A program made the position numbers and the translations under genes. DNA of 64,000 nucleotides from the NCBI RefSeq assembly GCF_902859915.1, contig NZ_CADIKK010000034.1, positions 22,741 through 86,740 of the forward strand, read 5' to 3'. Positions 7,965 to 15,983 of this stretch are shown here, in pieces (positions within the stretch are counted from its first letter, which is position 1; the number at the start of each line of letters is the position of its first letter). The notes beneath the pieces are model-generated. The model saw only the letters and a program-made list of their open reading frames with translations. It made no database searches and was not told the origin of the DNA. This stretch comes from Paraburkholderia ultramafica (lineage in GTDB: Bacteria > Pseudomonadota > Gammaproteobacteria > Burkholderiales > Burkholderiaceae).

Positions 7965-8831
7965 ATGGCTATACATGTTTCCAGAGCGGTCGTGAACCAG
8001 ATGTCCAAGCGAGGTGCCAGTTTCGCGGCAGCGCGGATCGATCTGGCCGCGCTCCATGACTTCGTCAACCCGGTGGTAGGGCTTGATCACTTCCGGATGA
8101 GCGGCCCCACTTTCGCTCCTCATCCGCACGCTGGTTTCTCTGCCATCTCCTATATGTTCGATGATTCCGCGGGCGCGATGCACAATCGAGACTCCCTCGG
8201 GAACGACTTCATCGCCGGACCGGGCGATGTCATCTGGACTCAGGCGGGCAGCGGCATGATTCATGACGAGCTTCCCGCGCAGAACGGTCGCGAGGTCCAC
8301 GGGATCCAGCTTTTTGTCAATCAGACTTCTGCTAACAAGCGACTTGATCCTGAAGTCTTTTGGCTCAAACGGAACGATGTGCCCGTAATTGATGACGGTA
8401 CCGGCAACCGGATCCGGGTTGTCGTTGGCGAACATGAGGGGAAGCGTTCGCCGTTAGTCCCCGCCGAACCGTTTCTGCTACTGGATGGCGAGTGGTGTGT
8501 GCCAACCGATCTTCCGCTCAACGCCAACTGGAATACGATCGTCTATGTGCTTGAAGGAGAGCTTCGGCTGGATGCGGACGGCAAGGCAATCCAGTTGCGA
8601 CCAGGACATACCTTGGGCATCCGCAGCGACGATGCCGGGTCGGTTCGCCTTGAACCATCGGCACCAACGCATATGCTGGTGTTGGCAGGCCCGGCAATCG
8701 ACGAACCGATGGTCACGAATGGTCCCTTCATCATGAATTCCGCAGCGCAGATTGAAGAGGCTGTGGCTCGTTTCAAGGCTGGAAAAATGGGGCGATTGCA
8801 GGCGATAGGCACTGGCCAGCGCGAGGATTGA
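7965..8831 (+). CDS. Pirin family protein (bicupin)
   Basis: A cupin-fold protein of 288 residues. Bacterial pirins bind Fe(II) and some act as quercetin dioxygenases or redox sensors. The metal-binding cluster is visible as TFAPHPHAGFSAISYMF and, further on, IWTQAGSGMIHDELP, giving the His-His-His-Glu type set. The second cupin half (WNTIVYVLEGELRLDADGK) follows. It lies between the isochorismatase-family gene and the TetR regulator, and pirins often accompany quinone or flavonoid stress genes, consistent with the OYE and azoR nearby. Confidence 0.9.
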   Translation: MAIHVSRAVVNQMSKRGASFAAARIDLAALHDFVNPVVGLDHFRMSGPTFAPHPHAGFSAISYMFDDSAGAMHNRDSLGNDFIAGPGDVIWTQAGSGMIHDELPAQNGREVHGIQLFVNQTSANKRLDPEVFWLKRNDVPVIDDGTGNRIRVVVGEHEGKRSPLVPAEPFLLLDGEWCVPTDLPLNANWNTIVYVLEGELRLDADGKAIQLRPGHTLGIRSDDAGSVRLEPSAPTHMLVLAGPAIDEPMVTNGPFIMNSAAQIEEAVARFKAGKMGRLQAIGTGQRED

Positions 8832-8936
8832 CGCCCTGAGGGCCCGCTTACGGCGCTGATATCGGATAACCGCTGCCGGCGTTCGTTCCGAAGCAACCTT
8901 GAATTCTCCCGGGGAACGTTGCTAAATTGAGGTAAG

Positions 8937-8952
8937 CGGACCGGTCGGTCCG
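8937..8952. promoter_or_regulatory. Candidate TetR operator 4 (autoregulatory)
   Basis: CGGACCGGTCGGTCCG: 7-bp perfect arms around a 2-base centre, sharing the GGAC-N6-GTCC core with the three copies at 6910-7149. It sits 31 bases before the tetR ATG, in the usual place for autorepression. Confidence 0.65.
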
Positions 8953-8982
8953 GAAATGACAAACTACTAGCTGGAAACGTGA

Positions 8983-9561
8983 ATGGGAAGGGTACAGGAG
9001 TTCGACTCGGGCGAAGCGCTTGATAAGGCGATGGGCGTGTTCTGGCACAAAGGATACGAGGCAACTTCGCTAAATGACCTGCTGGCAGCCACCGGGCTGA
9101 GCAAGAGCAGCCTTTACGCCACGTTCGGTGGAAAGCGGGAGTTATTCCTGACGGCATACGATGCCTATCGGGAGGAACGGGCGCGGGAAATGCATGATAT
9201 CCTGGCGCGCGGAAGCGCACGTGATGCAGTCGAAGCGTTCTTTCGATTGATTATCGGCAACGCGGATCGATTGGAGTTCTCGAACGGCTGCATGAGCGTC
9301 AATCACGCGGTGGAAATGGCGCCACACGACCCGGATGTTCAGGCCCGGGTTGAGGCAGATTTCCAGCTCATAGAAGATGCGCTTGCAAAAACGATCACAC
9401 GTGGGCAGGCCGATGGTTCGGTCGGTACGAAGGAGAACGCGCGCCGGCTCGCAAGGCTTTTCACCGTGGCGTTCCCCGGTTTTCAGGTGATGGTGCGAGC
9501 CGGCGCGAAGGGCGTTCGCATGAGAGATGCGTTGGCGACGTTGCTTGCCAACCTGGACTAG
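8983..9561 (+). CDS. TetR-family transcriptional regulator
   Basis: A dimeric repressor of 192 residues. The N-terminal helix-turn-helix is clear: LDKAMGVFWHKGYEATSLND, LLAATGLSKSSLYATFGGKR, then the tyrosine-containing linker. The C-terminal ligand domain carries a Cys in FSNGCMSVNHAVEM, a position where NemR/CgxR-like regulators often have a conserved or redox-active Cys. Its own promoter has a 16-bp palindrome also present three times between the OYE and isochorismatase genes. I infer that it senses an electrophile or quinone and controls that set. Confidence 0.9.
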   Translation: MGRVQEFDSGEALDKAMGVFWHKGYEATSLNDLLAATGLSKSSLYATFGGKRELFLTAYDAYREERAREMHDILARGSARDAVEAFFRLIIGNADRLEFSNGCMSVNHAVEMAPHDPDVQARVEADFQLIEDALAKTITRGQADGSVGTKENARRLARLFTVAFPGFQVMVRAGAKGVRMRDALATLLANLD

Positions 9562-9826
9562 CCATTGATGTCCCCGGGATCATGCCACCTGAAATGGGTT
9601 AGCCGATTCAGAATTTGAGGTGACGGCTGTGGGTCGAGCGGGCATCTTCCTTCGGGGCGTACGCCGGTTTCGCGACCGCAAACGCACACATGCGTTTCTA
9701 TCGAGCTCTTATCCGATCCGGCAACGCTTAGCGCTCAATCACCTTTATCGGCTCCTTATGTCGAAGGGAATCCTGACATGAAGGAGCGTCCGATCCGATT
9801 CAGCGAAATGGGTGAGAAAAGCACGT
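9562..9826. other. Intergenic, nothing supported
   Basis: Convergent gap between the TetR gene and the minus-strand hypothetical gene. No strong hairpin terminator or ORF is recognised. Confidence 0.35.
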
Positions 9827-10144
9827 CTAAGCCTGGCCTCTGTCGTGCCAGTCGTCAATCGCGGTCCGGGCTCTATGCTCAAGCGCACTGATCGCCATCA
9901 GAGGGTCAATTTTAGCTCTGGGAACGATCAGTTCGACGTCGACCGGAGCACCCTTCTCCTTATGCCCGTCGGTACGTTCAATCACCGCATGGCAGACCCA
10001 CTGAACCCCAAGCTCATCTGCCGCAGCATCGGCAGTTACCCGAAAACCACGATGTTCGAAAGACACAAGACCTCCAGATACACTACAAATTGCAGAGTCC
10101 CCGACGGTCGTGCCGAGAACCCTTAAAGCGTCATTCCCCACCAA
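9827..10144 (-). CDS. Hypothetical protein downstream of DoxX
   Basis: Up to 105 residues, starting at TTG (10144) or the next codon GTG (10141). The start overlaps the DoxX stop by about 14 bases, so the two are probably co-translated. The C-terminal half is protein-like (AADELGVQWVCHAVIERTDG, PVDVELIVPRAKIDPLMAIS, RTAIDDWHD), suggesting a small alpha/beta domain. I do not recognise the family. No signal peptide or membrane segment is seen. Confidence 0.55.
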   Translation of the reverse strand: MVGNDALRVLGTTVGDSAICSVSGGLVSFEHRGFRVTADAAADELGVQWVCHAVIERTDGHKEKGAPVDVELIVPRAKIDPLMAISALEHRARTAIDDWHDRGQA

Positions 10145-10565
10145 AGTCAGGACGCTTGATACCCTCGCCGATACTCAGCCGACCCGGTCCGAACGTGGCA
10201 AGATACAAGAGGCCACCGAGTATCGCGAGATTGTCGAGGAAGTGATTCAACTCATCCTGAAAAGCGGCCGGCGCTGCAGTCCAGGGAGCGTGGATCGTTA
10301 CCGTCACTGCAATGACCGCAATGAACAAGGCGATCGAGGCCTCCCGAAGTTTATATCCCGAGATGATTCCGGCTGCGCCGACGAGCCATAGAGCAATCGT
10401 CGCAATGAGAAGCGGCGTCGTGAATGGAATTCCCTTTTGCCGCATGAGATCGGCCACGCTCCCGAATGCACCCATCATGCCAAGTGCACTAGCCAAAAAC
10501 ATTCCGCCGATAAGAATTCTTGCCGCTAACGTGGCGTATTTTTCCATTAATGGCGACTGTTTCAC
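10131..10565 (-). CDS. DoxX family membrane protein
   Basis: A four-helix inner-membrane protein of 144 residues. Hydrophobic segments are visible at about residues 10-30 (AARILIGGMFLASALGMMGA), 50-70 (TTPLLIATIALWLVGAAGII), 75-95 (ASIALFIAVIAVTVTI) and 112-130 (NLAILGGLLYLATFG). The GTG start at 10565 has a GGGAA motif upstream; the alternative is ATG at 10547. DoxX proteins are linked to thiosulfate/quinone redox and to oxidative stress, in keeping with the neighbourhood. It heads a two-gene operon with the overlapping hypothetical gene. Confidence 0.85.
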   Translation of the reverse strand: MKQSPLMEKYATLAARILIGGMFLASALGMMGAFGSVADLMRQKGIPFTTPLLIATIALWLVGAAGIISGYKLREASIALFIAVIAVTVTIHAPWTAAPAAFQDELNHFLDNLAILGGLLYLATFGPGRLSIGEGIKRPDFGGE

Positions 10566-10885
10566 TACGTGATTCCCATTTGAGATGACAAATAAAAGTA
10601 GTCCGAATTCATGGTGCGACCGCGTGACTTGTGGCCATTCAATCAGTTGGTCTGCTTAGTGCGGCGGTCGAGTTACCCAAAAAAAATGGGGCGCGGTGAT
10701 CGAAGGGTTCGAACTGCCGAGAATTCGGCTCAGGCACGCCCTCTTCCGAGCTGGACATGCGGTTCTTGAATCACCATGTATGGTCGCATCCGGTCGCATG
10801 GGACCATAGGGTATGTGGACGGTCGACTTGAGACGCCCGGATGACGCCCCACGCGACCGGACCAGTACCGCTTGTTACGCGAAAC
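10566..10885. other. Intergenic with a spaced inverted repeat
   Basis: 320 bases between DoxX and the amidohydrolase, both on the minus strand. It holds the DoxX promoter region and an inverted repeat TATGGTC-N16-GACCATA at 10779-10808, within which GGTCGCAT is directly repeated. No gene is seen. Confidence 0.35.
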
Positions 10886-12382
10886 TCAATCGAACAATCC
10901 ATGAACAAGCCCAGCACGCTCCAATAGAGAGTCTCGCGAAGAGACCAATGCTGCATTCAGGCGTTGATAATCCACATCGATAAGCTTGCCCATCCATTTC
11001 CGGATTCTGCCATTCACCAATACCGTCTCAACGTTCGAACGCTCCATCAGGGTTACCACGGCCCCAGGAACATTATTGAGTGGGCTGACATTGATGGCAC
11101 CGCCGTCCAGAAGAATGAGGTCAGCCGCCTTGCCGGGTGAAATGGTGCCTATCTTTCCGTCAAGCCCCAGTGCTTTCGCGCCACCGAGGGTCGCGTCTCG
11201 AAGGACCTCGCGGGAAGTCATAAGCCGCGGCAGGTCGTCTGATCCGGACAAGGCGAGCTCGTTCACGAGCGCGCGCTGCAGCGTCACCGTGGAACGCATC
11301 TGCGTAAAGAAGTCTGCTGTCATTGTGCATTCGACGTCCGAACTCAACGACACCGGCACCCCCAGTTCGCGCGCCTTAAGAATGGGCGGCATACCGTGAC
11401 GCATGCTCATTTCTATCGGGGTGGACAGGGAGATGCTTGCACCCGCCTCGGCCACGGCGCTCCACGTTACGTCGCTCATTCCCGTCATGTGGATAAGAAG
11501 GTGGCTCGACGTAATGCGTCCCGCGCGAGCAAGGGCTTCCATTTGGGGACCCATACCCATGGCGCCCACTACATGGAGCGCGATGCGCATTGAGAGATCC
11601 TGAGCCAGAGCCCATGATCGTTCATAATTCGGGAGGTAGATCTCTCCCCCCATAATCATGGTCACCAACTGTTCGTCCGAACTGAAGTACTGGCGACGCA
11701 ATCGCGTCACGTCCTCAGGGTATTGCGTCTGGGGCCCTGCGCCCTCAAAGAAACCAAATACAGACCGGCGGCCAGCGTCGAACAGGCCGCTGATCGCAGC
11801 ATCGCTATGCTCGGGCGAGTGGTGGATTTGCGATACGTCAAGGACTGTCGTGACTCCGGCATCCAACTGGCTCAGTGAACCGAACAACTCGCTGATGTAC
11901 ACATCCTCCGGCCTATAGACGGGCGCCAATTTGCCGAGAACATGCTCCAGATAGTTGGGCTGACCTTCCTCACCGCCATTGCCGGATAGCAGACCGTTGG
12001 GCAGCATGCTTCGCAAAGCTGTCTCAAACTGGTGATGATGCGTGTCGACGAAGCCCGGCATGACGATCCTGCCCCGCGCGTTGATCACCTCGGCATCGCT
12101 GACGTCGATCCGCGGAGCAACGGCAGTGATGGCGTGTCCTTCAATCAAAACGTCGCCAACCGCGAAATCGCCCAGTTCCGGATCCATCGTCATGACATGG
12201 CCGCCGCGAATCAATACCCTTTTCCCAGCCTCACCGCTTCCCGTGGGCATTGCGTAATTTTCCACGGGCGAGTTGACATGACCATCCGCAAGACGGCTAA
12301 GAAACCGCTCCCCGGGCGTCTCGCTTTGGAGCCTCTGACCATCGCCTTCAAGGCTTCTCATACTGTCGCAAACGCGGCACAT
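10886..12382 (-). CDS. Amidohydrolase-superfamily metal-dependent deaminase/hydrolase
   Basis: A TIM-barrel metal hydrolase related to the MTA/SAH deaminase, AtzA and TrzN group. Of its 498 residues the core shows the metal-binding GFVDTHHHQFETALR, the His after strand 5 (RIALHVVGAMG), a third His in HLLIHMTGMSD and the metal Asp in GVPVSLSSDVE, then the C-terminal sheet (GTISPGKAADLILLDGGAIN). The ATG at 12382 follows AAGGAG. About 50 residues precede the usual domain start and begin MCRVCDS, a CxxC motif. The substrate cannot be deduced. A tandem MarR-type operator lies about 190 bases upstream. Confidence 0.85.
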   Translation of the reverse strand: MCRVCDSMRSLEGDGQRLQSETPGERFLSRLADGHVNSPVENYAMPTGSGEAGKRVLIRGGHVMTMDPELGDFAVGDVLIEGHAITAVAPRIDVSDAEVINARGRIVMPGFVDTHHHQFETALRSMLPNGLLSGNGGEEGQPNYLEHVLGKLAPVYRPEDVYISELFGSLSQLDAGVTTVLDVSQIHHSPEHSDAAISGLFDAGRRSVFGFFEGAGPQTQYPEDVTRLRRQYFSSDEQLVTMIMGGEIYLPNYERSWALAQDLSMRIALHVVGAMGMGPQMEALARAGRITSSHLLIHMTGMSDVTWSAVAEAGASISLSTPIEMSMRHGMPPILKARELGVPVSLSSDVECTMTADFFTQMRSTVTLQRALVNELALSGSDDLPRLMTSREVLRDATLGGAKALGLDGKIGTISPGKAADLILLDGGAINVSPLNNVPGAVVTLMERSNVETVLVNGRIRKWMGKLIDVDYQRLNAALVSSRDSLLERAGLVHGLFD

Positions 12383-12956
12383 AAACACTCCTTACCTAAA
12401 TATCAGATGGAATCCAGTCGGCCGAGACGGGCTTAATTGCCACCGGACAAGTTCCCCCGGTTCCGCACTCGAAAGCCCCGGTCCGTTTTCTTGAGTAGCC
12501 CCATTCATGTCGGGACCCTTTGCCAGAGCAATTCGATCCAAGACGATCACAACGATTCAGTCGCCAAATAATAACAGCGTTATAAATAAAATAACACCGT
12601 TATTTAACGTCGTCATCCACGTGGATCAGTCGAGTGCACAAATAGATGTGGCCTTGCTCTGCCCAGCAGCTTGAGGCGCTCCGCCGAGGAAGGCAGCAGA
12701 CTCAAGTGCGGAGCGAAACATCCTTGCATCATCGTCACTTAGTGCACTGAAAACGAGTGGCCCCGCAGCAGACCACCAATGACTTCAGTTCAAACGCCTG
12801 CAGACCGAACACGCAGTACGGAAACCGAGGGTCCACCAGTCCCCGCCTGTCGGTCCGATTCGCAAGGTCTTGGCGCAGCGCGGCTAACAGCGTGTTCTCG
12901 ATACGCCACGGACCCGGTTCACACGAACCGGGGGCCGTTCCTTCGAGCGGTCAGCG
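12383..12956. other. Regulatory gap, possibly with a decayed regulator gene
   Basis: Contains the amidohydrolase promoter region and the operator pair at 12571-12603. A minus-strand frame at about 12630-12760 reads FSALSDDDARMFRSALESAA before a stop, which resembles the C-terminal tail of MarR-type regulators, but nothing upstream of it confirms this. I treat it as unproven. Confidence 0.35.
12571..12603. promoter_or_regulatory. Tandem MarR-type operator upstream of the amidohydrolase
   Basis: ATAACAGCGTTAT (12571-12583) and ATAACACCGTTAT (12591-12603) are two 13-bp sites of the form ATAAC-N3-GTTAT whose centres are 20 bp apart, about two helical turns. The same paired arrangement, with the same 20-bp spacing, occurs at 17925-17957 before the efflux operon. 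Confidence 0.65.
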
Positions 12957-14513
12957 TTAGTGCGCGCCAGCTGCCGCCGCGCCGCCACCGCCCTTGCCCG
13001 GTTTCGTCAGCCAGATCAACGGAATGATCATGATGAAGATGATCGACGACAGCCAGAAGATGTCATTCAAGCCCAGCATCGCAGCCTGCGCATTTAACGA
13101 CCGTTCGAAGAATGCTTCCGCCTGGTCCATGCCGCCGCCGAGTGTCGCATGAATGCTCGCGATCGCGTTGTTGTAGGCCGGGTTGTCGACGCCCGTTTGT
13201 TCGGTCAGTTGCGCGTGATGCAGAATCGTCCGGTTGTTCCAGCCTGTCGTGACCAGAGACGTGCCCACGCCGCTCGCAAACACGCGCACGAAGTTCGACA
13301 AACCGGCGGCGGCGGGAATCTTGGCCGGCGCAAGGCCCGACAGGATGATCGACGTCAGTGGCACGAAGAAGAGCGCGGTCGGAATGCCTTGTAGCAGGGT
13401 CGGCAGCACGAGCGTCCACGAATCGACATCCGTCGTGTAGTGCGAGCGCATGAAGAACACGCCCGCATAGCCGAGGAAAGAGAGCGTCGCCAGCACACGC
13501 GCATCGGACTTCGGCATGATCTTCGCCATCACCGGCGTAAGCAGTACGGCGAAGAAGCCGAGCGGCGCCGTCACGAGACCGGCATCCACCGACCGATAGC
13601 CGAGATAGCCCTGAATCCACTGCGGCAAGATGACGAGGTTCGAGAAGAAGACTGCGTAGGCGACCGAAATCGCAATCGTGCCGCCCCGGAAGTTGCGCTG
13701 GGCAAAGAGTCGAATATCGACGATCGGGTTCTTTTCGGTGAATTCCCAGATCAGGAAGAACACGAAGCTGATCACGGCGACTATGGCAAGAATGCAGATC
13801 ACCGGCGAACTGAACCAGTCGAGATCCTTGCCCTTGTCGAGCATGATCTGCAACGACGCGACCCACACAATCAGAGACATCAGGCCCACCTTGTCGATCG
13901 GCAGCTTACGCGAGGGCGTTTCGCGGTCGCGATAGATCAGCCACGTGACACCGGCTGCAAAGATGCCGACGGGGATGTTGATGTAGAAGATCCACGACCA
14001 GCTATAGCTATCGGTGATCCAGCCGCCAAGCGCGGGGCCGGCAATCGGGCCGACGGTCGCCGTCATTGCCCACAGCGCAAGCGCTGTCGAACTCTTTTCC
14101 TTCGGATATGACCCGAGCAGAATGGCCTGCGACAGCGGTATCAGCGGGCCAGCCACCGCGCCTTGCACCACACGCGCGGCGAGCAGCACGATCAGGTTCG
14201 GTGCGATGCCGCACAGCCACGACGAAACCACGAACAGCAGGATGGCGGCAACAAATAGCTTGATCTGTCCGACGCGCTGCGTGAGCCAGCCTGTCAACGG
14301 AATGGCAACCGCGTTCGCCGCGGAGAACAGCGTGATTACCCACGTGCCCTCGTCCACCGATACGCCGAGGTTGCCAGAGATGGTCGGAATCGCGACGTTG
14401 GCAATCGATGAGTCGAGCACATTCATGAACGTCGCCAGCGCGACGGCAAGTGTCGCGAGAACCAGTTTTCCGCCGGTGAGAGGTGGCGGAGCAAGTTGCG
14501 TCGAGGGATTCAT
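12957..14513 (-). CDS. emrB: DHA2-family MFS multidrug efflux pump (EmrB-like)
   Basis: Inner-membrane proton-driven drug exporter of 518 residues with 14 predicted membrane helices. The DHA2 signature is visible in helix 1 and loop (ATFMNVLDSSIANVAIPTIS), helix 2 (GTWVITLFSAANAVAIPLTG) and the motif C region (TATVGPIAGPALGGWITD). The C-terminus is short and Gly/Ala-rich. It is last in the order outer-membrane factor, adaptor, pump. 144 bases separate it from the adaptor gene. Together they form a complete three-component exporter; substrates cannot be told from the sequence. Confidence 0.92.
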   Translation of the reverse strand: MNPSTQLAPPPLTGGKLVLATLAVALATFMNVLDSSIANVAIPTISGNLGVSVDEGTWVITLFSAANAVAIPLTGWLTQRVGQIKLFVAAILLFVVSSWLCGIAPNLIVLLAARVVQGAVAGPLIPLSQAILLGSYPKEKSSTALALWAMTATVGPIAGPALGGWITDSYSWSWIFYINIPVGIFAAGVTWLIYRDRETPSRKLPIDKVGLMSLIVWVASLQIMLDKGKDLDWFSSPVICILAIVAVISFVFFLIWEFTEKNPIVDIRLFAQRNFRGGTIAISVAYAVFFSNLVILPQWIQGYLGYRSVDAGLVTAPLGFFAVLLTPVMAKIMPKSDARVLATLSFLGYAGVFFMRSHYTTDVDSWTLVLPTLLQGIPTALFFVPLTSIILSGLAPAKIPAAAGLSNFVRVFASGVGTSLVTTGWNNRTILHHAQLTEQTGVDNPAYNNAIASIHATLGGGMDQAEAFFERSLNAQAAMLGLNDIFWLSSIIFIMIIPLIWLTKPGKGGGGAAAAGAH

Positions 14514-14657
14514 GTCACTTCCAGTTTTTACTTCCCAACAGGTCCGAATCGATTGCGCGGCGATCCTATCCGGTGCTGCAATTCGCGTTTAAATCTGACC
14601 TGTGAGCTATTTGAACGAAAAGAAGGATGCGGATACGAACTGCGTCCTGACTGGCAA

Positions 14658-15950
14658 TTAGCCCGCGCGCATCGCAACTGCCTTCGCAGCGACGGTCTTT
14701 GCGGCGGGTTGATTGGCCACCGCGCCCGCCCGTCCGCCGACCGTGTTCTGCGCGATGATTTTCGCGATCTCAGCGTCAGCCTGCGCACCGTATTCGCTGA
14801 ACACGTCGGTGCGATACGTCGTGTTCGCCGCCGCGCCGAGTTGATGACCGGAGTGGTCGCGCGTATCGACGTCCACCTGCATCGACAGCCCGATGCGCAG
14901 CGGATGCGCATCAAGTTCCTTCTGATCGAGCTGGATGCGCGCCGGCAGACGTTGCACGACCTTGATCCAGTTGCCTGTTGCGTTCTGCGCGGGCAGTACG
15001 GAGAATGCGCTGCCGGTGCCGGCGGAGAAGCCAACCACGCGGCCGTGATACGTGACACCGCCGCCATACACGTCGGCCGTCAGCGTGACCGGCTGGCCGA
15101 TGCGCATGTTCTTCAGCTGGCTTTCCTTGTAGTTCGCATCGACCCACACGCCGTCGAGCGGCACAATCGCCATCAGCGGCGTGCCTGGCGCGACGCGCTG
15201 GCCGACCTGCACGGAACGGCGCGCGACGTAACCCGTCACCGGTGCGGGCAATGTGTTGCGCGCGTACGCGAGGTACGCGTCGCGCACTCTCGATGCGGCG
15301 GCCAACACGTTCGGATGCTGTTCGATCGTCGTGCGGTCGGTCAGCGCGCGGTTTGCCTCGGCCTGCTGGCGTGCGGCGTCGAGCGCGGCTTGCGCGGCGG
15401 CGACGGCGTCGTGCGCATGCGCGACTTCTTCGCCGGATACCGCGCCTGTGTTCGCGACGGCCTGGCGGCGGCGCAGATCGTCAGTGGCGCGCGCGAGGTC
15501 GGACTGCTTCTGCGCGACGTTCGCGCTGTAGAAGTCGTTGTTCACGTACAGGCTGCTGACCTGGCGGACCGTCTGGCCGAGCGTCGCTTCGGCGTTGCCG
15601 AGCGCGACTTTCGCGTCGGCGGCATCGAGCGTCACGACGGGGTCGCCGGCTTTCACGATCTGCGTGTCGTCGGCGTTCACGCCGATCACCGTTCCTGTCA
15701 CTTGCGGGGTCAGTTGCACGAGATTGCCACTGACGTATGCGTCGTCAGTCGACTCGTGATAGCGGGAATAGGTCATGTAGTAAGCGCCGTATGCCGCCGT
15801 CGACGCGACGATCGCCGCGCCGAGCAGCGCGAGCATCGTCTTGCGCTTGCGAGTGTTGGGTTCGTTGGCGACAGCGGCAGCGGCTGGTTGTGCTGCGGAT
15901 TTTTGCTTGGTGGTGGCCATTTCGCGGTCCGCGGTGTCGACTTCGCTCAT
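14658..15950 (-). CDS. emrA: HlyD/EmrA-family membrane fusion protein
   Basis: Periplasmic adaptor that links the MFS pump to the outer-membrane channel; 430 residues. One N-terminal membrane anchor (LALLGAAIVASTAAYGAYYM, about residues 40-60) is followed by a biotinyl-lipoyl half (YVSGNLVQLTPQVTGTVIGV), a long coiled-coil hairpin rich in Ala and Gln, the second lipoyl half (PAPVTGYVARRSVQVGQRVA) and the beta-barrel (LDGVWVDANYKESQLKNMRI). The C-terminus extends about 50 Ala-rich residues. It lies 33 bases after the outer-membrane factor gene. Confidence 0.92.
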   Translation of the reverse strand: MSEVDTADREMATTKQKSAAQPAAAAVANEPNTRKRKTMLALLGAAIVASTAAYGAYYMTYSRYHESTDDAYVSGNLVQLTPQVTGTVIGVNADDTQIVKAGDPVVTLDAADAKVALGNAEATLGQTVRQVSSLYVNNDFYSANVAQKQSDLARATDDLRRRQAVANTGAVSGEEVAHAHDAVAAAQAALDAARQQAEANRALTDRTTIEQHPNVLAAASRVRDAYLAYARNTLPAPVTGYVARRSVQVGQRVAPGTPLMAIVPLDGVWVDANYKESQLKNMRIGQPVTLTADVYGGGVTYHGRVVGFSAGTGSAFSVLPAQNATGNWIKVVQRLPARIQLDQKELDAHPLRIGLSMQVDVDTRDHSGHQLGAAANTTYRTDVFSEYGAQADAEIAKIIAQNTVGGRAGAVANQPAAKTVAAKAVAMRAG

Positions 15951-15983
15951 TTCAGTTCTCCAGGCAGATTCGTTGCGTGCCGC

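Noticed and set aside
10779..10808. TATGGTC-N16-GACCATA inverted repeat as a fifth TetR site
   Set aside because: The spacing (16 instead of about 6) and arm sequence differ from the 16-bp operator family, so I do not count it with them.
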